Positions 7,385 through 12,062 of a stretch of DNA of 14,027 bases are shown piece after piece. Numbering within the stretch: position 1 is the stretch's first letter; each line of letters opens with the position of its first letter. The notes below the pieces were generated by a model. That model did not search any database. It had not been told where the DNA came from and was given only the letters and a program-made list of their open reading frames with translations. This stretch comes from Clostridiales bacterium UBA1380 (GTDB taxonomy: Bacteria > Bacillota > Clostridia > Oscillospirales > CAG-272). Where the stretch lies: assembly GCA_002305445.1 (NCBI GenBank), contig DBRA01000054.1, positions 18,500 through 32,526 on the forward strand, written 5' to 3'. Both the position numbers and the translations under genes were made by a program.

Positions 7385-8314
7385 ATGATTGACGACCTCA
7401 ATATGTACAGGGCGTTTCTCGCCGTCGCAAAGGCCGGTTCGGTTTCGGCGGCGGCGAGAGCGCTGTTTGTTTCGCAGCCGGCGCTGTCGGCGCAGATATC
7501 GCGGCTCGAAGCCGCGCTCGGCGTCAAGCTGTTCTTCCGCTCGAGCCGCGGCGTCTCGCTCACGTACGAGGGCGAGCTGTGCCGCAGCTACGTCGAGCGC
7601 GCCGCCGCCTTTCTCGAGGCGGGCGAGGATGAGCTGCGCGACATCGCGGGGCTTCGTTCCGGCCGCATGCGCATAGGCGCATCCGACATGACGCTGCGCT
7701 TTTATCTGCTCGACCGGCTCGAACGATTCCGCGACCTCTACCCTAACGTCAGACTGTCGGTCACCAACGCTCCGACTCCGCGCACGCTCGATGCGCTGCG
7801 CGGCGGAGGTCTCGATTTCGGCGTCGTGACCGATTCCGGTTCGCTCTCGGCGGAAAACAACGACCTTGAGCTGCTGCCGGTTCGCGAGATCCGTGACGTC
7901 TTCGTCGCGAGAACCGACGTGGCGGCCAAGTATTTCGGCGGCAGCGCCGAAATCGACGCGAGCGCGCTTTCGCGCGCTCCGCTCATCATGCTCGAGGGCG
8001 ATACGTCGACGAAGAGCTACGTGATGCGCGCGCTGTCCGCAAGCGCGCCCGGCTGCGATTTTTCTCCCGCGATCGAGCTTGCGACGAGCGACCTCGTCCT
8101 CGAGTTCGCGAAGCGCGGGATGGGCGTCGCGTCAATCGTGCGCGATTTCGCCGACGGCGCGATAAGCTGCGGCGACGTCGTCGAGCTTGACCTGCGGCCG
8201 CGGATACCGCCGCGGCGGATGGTTGTCGCCTATCTTAAGGCTTCGCCGCTGCCGGCCGCGGCAAAGCGCTTTATAGAGCTTTGCGCGGGTGATTTTTCGT
8301 CGACAGCACGATAA
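7385..8314 (+). CDS. LysR-family transcriptional regulator
   Basis: The product has 309 residues, normal for LysR-type regulators, which bind DNA as tetramers and respond to a small effector. The winged helix-turn-helix is at the N-terminus: FLAVAKAGSVSAAARALFVS (11-30) followed by QPALSAQISRLEAALGVKLF (31-50) and the wing with R55 and a LTYEGE segment (59-64). A linker helix leads to a periplasmic-binding-like effector domain from about residue 92 (RSGRMRIGASD) to about 300. The start at 7385 has a GGAGG 12 bases upstream, rather far; a second ATG at codon 7 has no better site. The gene follows glyA in the same direction and does not face a divergent target, so its regulon cannot be read from position; glyA or murI control is only a guess. 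Confidence 0.92.
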   Translation: MIDDLNMYRAFLAVAKAGSVSAAARALFVSQPALSAQISRLEAALGVKLFFRSSRGVSLTYEGELCRSYVERAAAFLEAGEDELRDIAGLRSGRMRIGASDMTLRFYLLDRLERFRDLYPNVRLSVTNAPTPRTLDALRGGGLDFGVVTDSGSLSAENNDLELLPVREIRDVFVARTDVAAKYFGGSAEIDASALSRAPLIMLEGDTSTKSYVMRALSASAPGCDFSPAIELATSDLVLEFAKRGMGVASIVRDFADGAISCGDVVELDLRPRIPPRRMVVAYLKASPLPAAAKRFIELCAGDFSSTAR

Positions 8315-8330
8315 TATTTCATTATTTTTT
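8311..8330 (+). terminator. Weak AT-only stem with T-run after the LysR gene
   Basis: ATAAT (8311-8315) and ATTAT (8321-8325) pair around a 5-base loop and are followed by a T-run to 8330. The stem has no GC pairs and overlaps the stop codon, so termination would be weak at best. Confidence 0.25.
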
Positions 8331-8367
8331 ACCTTTGCCTTATATGAACCGGTTTTCTGCGGTTGCA

Positions 8368-8373
8368 TATAAT
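8368..8373 (+). promoter_or_regulatory. Candidate -10 element for murI
   Basis: A perfect TATAAT lies about 95 bases before murI in an AT-rich gap of 154 bases after the LysR gene. At 17 bases upstream only TGAACC is found, a poor -35, and there is no proper extended -10. It is plausible because murI needs its own transcription here, but weak. Confidence 0.35.
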
Positions 8374-8431
8374 AATAACGCGTTTTTATGCGCCTGACTT
8401 ATATGCCTTGTATTTACGGCTGATTATCTAC

Positions 8432-8452
8432 CGGCGCGGCACAACCGCGCCG
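8432..8452 (+). other. Perfect 8-bp GC hairpin just upstream of the murI ribosome site
   Basis: CGGCGCGG (8432-8439) and CCGCGCCG (8445-8452) pair perfectly around a 5-base loop CACAA. It ends 6 bases before the GGAG site (8459-8462) of murI. No T-run follows in either direction, so it is not an intrinsic terminator. It may stabilise the message or influence ribosome access. Confidence 0.6.
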
Positions 8453-8468
8453 AAATACGGAGTTATCA

Positions 8469-9257
8469 ATGCTTGCAGTTTTTGACAGCGGTCTCGGCGG
8501 CCTGACCGCGCTGAGGGAGCTTCGCAGAATCGTTCCTGAAGCCGACATCGTCTATTTCGGTGACACGGGGCGCGTGCCGTACGGTTCGCGTTCGCGCGAT
8601 ACGATAATACGCTTTTCGCGTCAGGATATGCGCTTTCTTTCGTCGGTGACCGGCGGAGCGCCGGACGCGGTGCTCGTCGCGTGCGGCACCGTTTCTTCGA
8701 CCGCGCTCGACGAGCTGAGGAAGGAAACGCACTCGCCGCTCATCGGCGTCGTCGAAGACGCCGCGAAAGCCGCGGCCGCCGCCACGCGGAACGGCGTCGT
8801 CGCCGTGCTCGGCACGAGTGCGACGGTCACCTCCGGTGCGTTCGGTCACGCGATAAAGGCCGTCGACCCTAAGATCAGAGTCATACAGCAGGCGTGTCCG
8901 CTGTTTGTGCCGCTCGTCGAAAACGGCTTCGTCGATGCGGACGACGAAATCACGAAAGCGGCCGTAAAACGGTATCTCGATCCGGTCGCAGCTGTCGGCC
9001 CCGACACCGTGATACTCGGGTGCACGCACTTCCCTATCATAGCTGACGCGATCCGCGACGCGCTGCCGCGCGGCGTCCGCCTTATAAACAGCGGTGCGGA
9101 AGCGGCTAAATCGGCCGCGGCATACGCCAAAAAAGAAAGCGGCCGTGTTAAGTACTATGTCAGCGACGCGCCGGGCAGTTTCGGGGACGTAGCTCGCATT
9201 TTCCTCGGCACGCAGATCGACGGCGACGTCGAAGTGGTCGACATCGATAAGTATTAA
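8469..9257 (+). CDS. murI: Glutamate racemase
   Basis: The enzyme converts L-glutamate to D-glutamate for peptidoglycan stem peptides, in the cytoplasm and without cofactor, using two cysteines. The product has 262 residues, as usual. Motifs are VFDSGLGGLTAL (4-15) with D6 and S7, YFGDTGRVPYG (29-39), VACGTVSSTAL (70-80) with catalytic C72, VLGTSATVTSG (113-123), and ILGCTHFPI (182-190) with catalytic C185 and neighbouring H187. The residue after C72 is glycine where the well-studied racemases have asparagine (CNT). I believe this CGT form occurs in related Clostridia, but cannot check. The start has GGAG six bases upstream, after a strong hairpin. The gene leads a plus-strand run with the F420-ligase-like and glycosyltransferase genes. 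Confidence 0.95.
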   Translation: MLAVFDSGLGGLTALRELRRIVPEADIVYFGDTGRVPYGSRSRDTIIRFSRQDMRFLSSVTGGAPDAVLVACGTVSSTALDELRKETHSPLIGVVEDAAKAAAAATRNGVVAVLGTSATVTSGAFGHAIKAVDPKIRVIQQACPLFVPLVENGFVDADDEITKAAVKRYLDPVAAVGPDTVILGCTHFPIIADAIRDALPRGVRLINSGAEAAKSAAAYAKKESGRVKYYVSDAPGSFGDVARIFLGTQIDGDVEVVDIDKY

Positions 9258-9262
9258 GCGCA

Positions 9263-9323
9263 GCGGAGCGATTTTTATGCATCCGCATAATAAGACGCGT
9301 GCATAAATTGTTTCGGGCTCCGC
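9263..9323 (+). repeat. Nested inverted repeats between murI and the F420-ligase-like gene
   Basis: An outer pair GCGGAGC (9263-9269) and GCTCCGC (9317-9323) encloses a perfect 8-bp pair TTTATGCA (9274-9281) and TGCATAAA (9300-9307), and a short CGC/GCG pair may close the centre. The whole could fold as one long interrupted stem that fills most of the 93-base gap. No T-run follows it, so it is not an ordinary terminator. It ends 11 bases before the ribosome site of the next gene. Confidence 0.5.
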
Positions 9324-9350
9324 CTAAAATAACGAAAGGGACGCGATTAA

Positions 9351-10775
9351 TTGACGGACGACATCACGCCCGGCCGATACAGGCATTATAAGGGCAACGA
9401 ATACGAGGTGCTCTTCACCGCGATCCACAGCGAAACGCTTGAACCGATGGTCGTGTATCGGGCGCTTTACGGCGACGGAAAGGTGTGGGTGCGCCCCGCA
9501 TCGATGTGGCGCGACACGGTCGCACCCGGCATAACGCGGTTTACTCCGATAAACGCAAATAATTTACCGAAGGATGATAAAGATATGGAAAGATTAACGG
9601 GTACAAGATCGATCGGCATTCGCGCGCCGATAATCCGCGCCGGCGACGACATCGCGAAAATTGTCGCCGACAGCGTCATCGCCGCGTGCGATTCGGAAAA
9701 TATCAAGCTTAACGACCGCGACGTCGTCGCCGTTACCGAAGCCGTCGTCGGACGCGCCCAGGGCAACTACGCGACGGTGGATCAGATCGCAACCGATGTA
9801 AAAGCAAAGTTTCCGTCCGGCGAAGCGGGCGTGATTTTCCCGATTCTCTCCCGCAACCGCTTTGCGATCTGCCTCCGGGGCATCGCGAAGGGTCTTCGTA
9901 AAATAACGCTCATGCTGTCCTATCCGTCAGACGAAGTCGGCAACCACCTGATCGACCTCGACACGCTCGACGAAGCGAACGTAAATCCGTACTCCGACGT
10001 TCTCAGCGAAGCAAAATGGCGGGAGCTTTTCGGCGTCCGCCTGCATCCGTTTACGGGCGTAGACTACATCGACTACTACCGCAAGCTGATCGAAGAGTGC
10101 GGCTGCGAATGCGAGATCATACTCGCCAACAACTGCCGCGCGATCCTCGATTACAAAAAGGACGTCCTTTGCTGCGACATACACACTAACGCCCGCACGA
10201 AGCGTCTTCTCAAGGCCGCCGGCGCGCGCACCGTGCTCGGACTCGACGACCTGATGACCGCTCCGGTCGACGGGTCGGGTTATAACGAGCAGTACGGCCT
10301 GCTCGGTTCGAATAAGGCGACAGAGACGACCGTCAAGCTTTTCCCGCGCGACTGCATGCCCATCGTCGAAAAGATTCAGAAACTGCTCGGCGAATACAGC
10401 GGCAAAAAGATCGAGGTCATGGTCTACGGTGACGGCGCGTTTAAGGATCCGGTCGGCGAGATATGGGAGCTTGCGGACCCGGTCGTCAGCCCCGCCTACA
10501 CGGAGGGACTCGAGGGCCAGCCGAACGAGATAAAGCTCAAATACATCGCCGACAACGATTTTGCGACCCTTACCGGCGAAGCGCTTAAAAACGCCGTCAC
10601 GGACTTCATACGCAACAAGGAGAAGGACCTCGTCGGCAACATGCTGTCGCAGGGCACGACGCCGCGCCGGCTGACCGACCTTATCGGCTCGCTTTGCGAT
10701 CTGACGTCCGGCAGCGGCGACAAGGGCACGCCGATCGTGCTCGTTCAGGGTTATTTCGACAGTTACGCAAAATAA
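9351..10775 (+). CDS. DUF1653 domain fused to coenzyme F420-0:L-glutamate ligase (CofE)-like protein
   Basis: The frame encodes 474 residues from a TTG at 9351. An in-frame TAA directly precedes it and AAAGGG sits 10 bases upstream. Residues 7-66 are a DUF1653 domain (PGRYRHYKGNEYEV, VVYRALYG, VWVRPASMW), a small fold of unknown role that is normally a separate short protein. From residue 79 (MERLTG) the sequence matches the F420_ligase/CofE family: GIRAPIIRAGDD (89-100), GRAQGNYATV, a DIHTNARTKR segment, VMVYGDGAFKDP (356-367) and a C-terminal SGSGDKGTPIVLVQG (453-467). Acidic residues D361 and D457 lie where CofE binds metal. True CofE adds L-glutamate to F420 precursors with GTP, but no other F420 gene is here and Clostridia generally lack F420, so the substrate is unknown. 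An ATG at 9585 with its own ribosome site could start the ligase part alone. Confidence 0.85.
   Translation: MTDDITPGRYRHYKGNEYEVLFTAIHSETLEPMVVYRALYGDGKVWVRPASMWRDTVAPGITRFTPINANNLPKDDKDMERLTGTRSIGIRAPIIRAGDDIAKIVADSVIAACDSENIKLNDRDVVAVTEAVVGRAQGNYATVDQIATDVKAKFPSGEAGVIFPILSRNRFAICLRGIAKGLRKITLMLSYPSDEVGNHLIDLDTLDEANVNPYSDVLSEAKWRELFGVRLHPFTGVDYIDYYRKLIEECGCECEIILANNCRAILDYKKDVLCCDIHTNARTKRLLKAAGARTVLGLDDLMTAPVDGSGYNEQYGLLGSNKATETTVKLFPRDCMPIVEKIQKLLGEYSGKKIEVMVYGDGAFKDPVGEIWELADPVVSPAYTEGLEGQPNEIKLKYIADNDFATLTGEALKNAVTDFIRNKEKDLVGNMLSQGTTPRRLTDLIGSLCDLTSGSGDKGTPIVLVQGYFDSYAK
9571..9587 (+). promoter_or_regulatory. Possible internal ribosome site and start for the ligase domain
   Basis: An AAGGA lies about 10 bases before an in-frame ATG at 9585, exactly where the DUF1653 domain ends and the sequence typical of free-standing CofE-like proteins (MERL) begins. 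The linker residues before it (NLPKDDKD) look unstructured. Either the gene is a true fusion, or two products arise from one frame. Confidence 0.5.
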
Positions 10776-10804
10776 TTACAGGGGATAGGATTCACACCGT
10801 TTAA

Positions 10805-10810
10805 TATAAT
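10805..10810 (+). promoter_or_regulatory. Candidate -10 element before the glycosyltransferase gene
   Basis: A perfect TATAAT stands 37 bases before the glycosyltransferase start in the 72-base gap, but no recognisable -35 lies 16-18 bases upstream and no TGN precedes it. Readthrough from the gene before is at least as likely. Confidence 0.3.
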
Positions 10811-10847
10811 CAAACAAAAAGGCGATGTCGCCGGAAACGGGGCATTT

Positions 10848-11951
10848 ATGCGTATAATTATTCTCACATGTAACACAGGTCAGGGGCATAACAGCGCCGC
10901 CCGCGCATTGTTTGAAGAATTTACGCGCCGCGGCGCCGATGTCGAGGTGCACGACACGCTCGCCTTCGGCAGCGAGTTTGCGTCGGAGGTAGTCGCGGGA
11001 GCGCTCGTCAAGGTCGCGGTAAACATGCCCCGCGCCTTCGGCTTTATGTACGGGGCCGCGGAACTCATAAGCTCGGACAAGCTGAAGTCGCCTGTTTACC
11101 TCGCCAACGCGATGTACGCCGACAACCTGCAGCAATATCTCGACGAAAACGGGTTCGACGCCGCCGTCTGTCCGCATCTCTTCCCCGCCGAGGCGCTGAC
11201 GTTTCTGAAACGCCGCCGCGGTCTTGAGATGCGCTGTTATTACGTTTCGACGGATTACGCCTGCATACCGTTTCTCGAGGAAACCGATATGGACCTGACG
11301 TTCATACCGGACGAATCGCTGAAGCGCACCTTTACGGAGCGCGGAATGCCGGAGGATAAGCTTTTCGTTTCGGGCATTCCGGTCGCGTCGTCGTTCCGCG
11401 CGCATCTGTCGCGGTCCGAAGCGCGCGCGGAGACGGGCATCCCGATGTCCTCGCGCGCCTACCTCGTCATGACGGGCGGAGAGGGATGCGGCAACCCGAT
11501 CGCGATCACGGAGAGCATACTGAAGCGCGACGGCGGCGATGTCCGCGTAGCGGTGCTTCCCGGCCGCAACGCGGCGCTGATGCGATCGCTCGAGGAGCGG
11601 TTCGGCGGCGACGAGCGCGTGATGCTCGTCAGCTTCACAGACAGGGTCCCCGTCTGGATGGACGCCTGCGACGTCCTGCTCACAAAGCCCGGCGGCATAT
11701 CGAGCACCGAGGGCGCTGTGCACGGTATTCCGATTATACATACGGCGCCGATACCCGGCGTCGAGACTCAGAACGCCCGGTTTTTCTCCGAGCGCGGTAT
11801 GTCCGTGCTCGCCGGCGATGAGGATAACACCGCCGAAAACGCGTATCGCCTTGCGACGGACGAGGGTGCGCGGCGGCGCATGATCGAGGCGCAGCGACAG
11901 TACGTGCCCGCCGACCCGGCGAAGACGATTGCGGATCTTATATTAGGTTGA
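10848..11951 (+). CDS. UgtP/MGDG-synthase-like glycosyltransferase (GT28 type)
   Basis: The 367-residue product has the two-domain GT-B layout of monogalactosyldiacylglycerol synthase and Bacillus UgtP. These membrane-associated enzymes transfer sugar from UDP-sugar to diacylglycerol, making glycolipid and the lipoteichoic acid anchor. The N-terminal acceptor half (MGDG_synth type) has ILTCNTGQGHNSAARAL (5-21), AVCPHLFPAEAL (106-117) and YYVSTDYACIPF (131-142). The C-terminal donor half begins near 170 with LFVSGIPV (172-179) and carries the GT28 signature LLTKPGGISSTEGAVHGIPII (about 277-297), whose KPGG and glutamate contact the UDP-sugar. There is no membrane helix; such enzymes bind the membrane peripherally. 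The ATG at 10848 has a weak GGGG site five bases upstream. A strong terminator follows directly. MurG-like function is less likely because the N-terminus is of the GHNSAA type. The exact sugar and acceptor are inferred. Confidence 0.85.
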   Translation: MRIIILTCNTGQGHNSAARALFEEFTRRGADVEVHDTLAFGSEFASEVVAGALVKVAVNMPRAFGFMYGAAELISSDKLKSPVYLANAMYADNLQQYLDENGFDAAVCPHLFPAEALTFLKRRRGLEMRCYYVSTDYACIPFLEETDMDLTFIPDESLKRTFTERGMPEDKLFVSGIPVASSFRAHLSRSEARAETGIPMSSRAYLVMTGGEGCGNPIAITESILKRDGGDVRVAVLPGRNAALMRSLEERFGGDERVMLVSFTDRVPVWMDACDVLLTKPGGISSTEGAVHGIPIIHTAPIPGVETQNARFFSERGMSVLAGDEDNTAENAYRLATDEGARRRMIEAQRQYVPADPAKTIADLILG

Positions 11952-11957
11952 ATATAT

Positions 11958-11997
11958 AAAACCGGCGGTATGATTTTAGTCATGCCGCCGGTTTTTT
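11958..11997 (+). terminator. Strong intrinsic terminator, probably bidirectional
   Basis: Arms at 11958-11973 and 11980-11995 pair over 16 bases (one T-G pair, core ACCGGCGG/CCGCCGGT) around a 6-base loop. A run of six T ends at 11997. On the other strand four U follow the stem, so it can also stop transcription of the converging minus-strand NYN gene, whose stop is at 12063. It begins 6 bases after the glycosyltransferase stop. Confidence 0.92.
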
Positions 11998-12062
11998 ACT
12001 CTCATTATCTATGGAGCGAATACATCATTATAAGAGGAAATCTCGTCAATGAAACGACGGAA

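Noticed and set aside
9585..10775. Reading the CofE-like gene as evidence for coenzyme F420 synthesis
   Set aside because: Related proteins are common in Clostridia without F420, and no cofC, cofD, cofG/H or F420-dependent enzyme is in the window.
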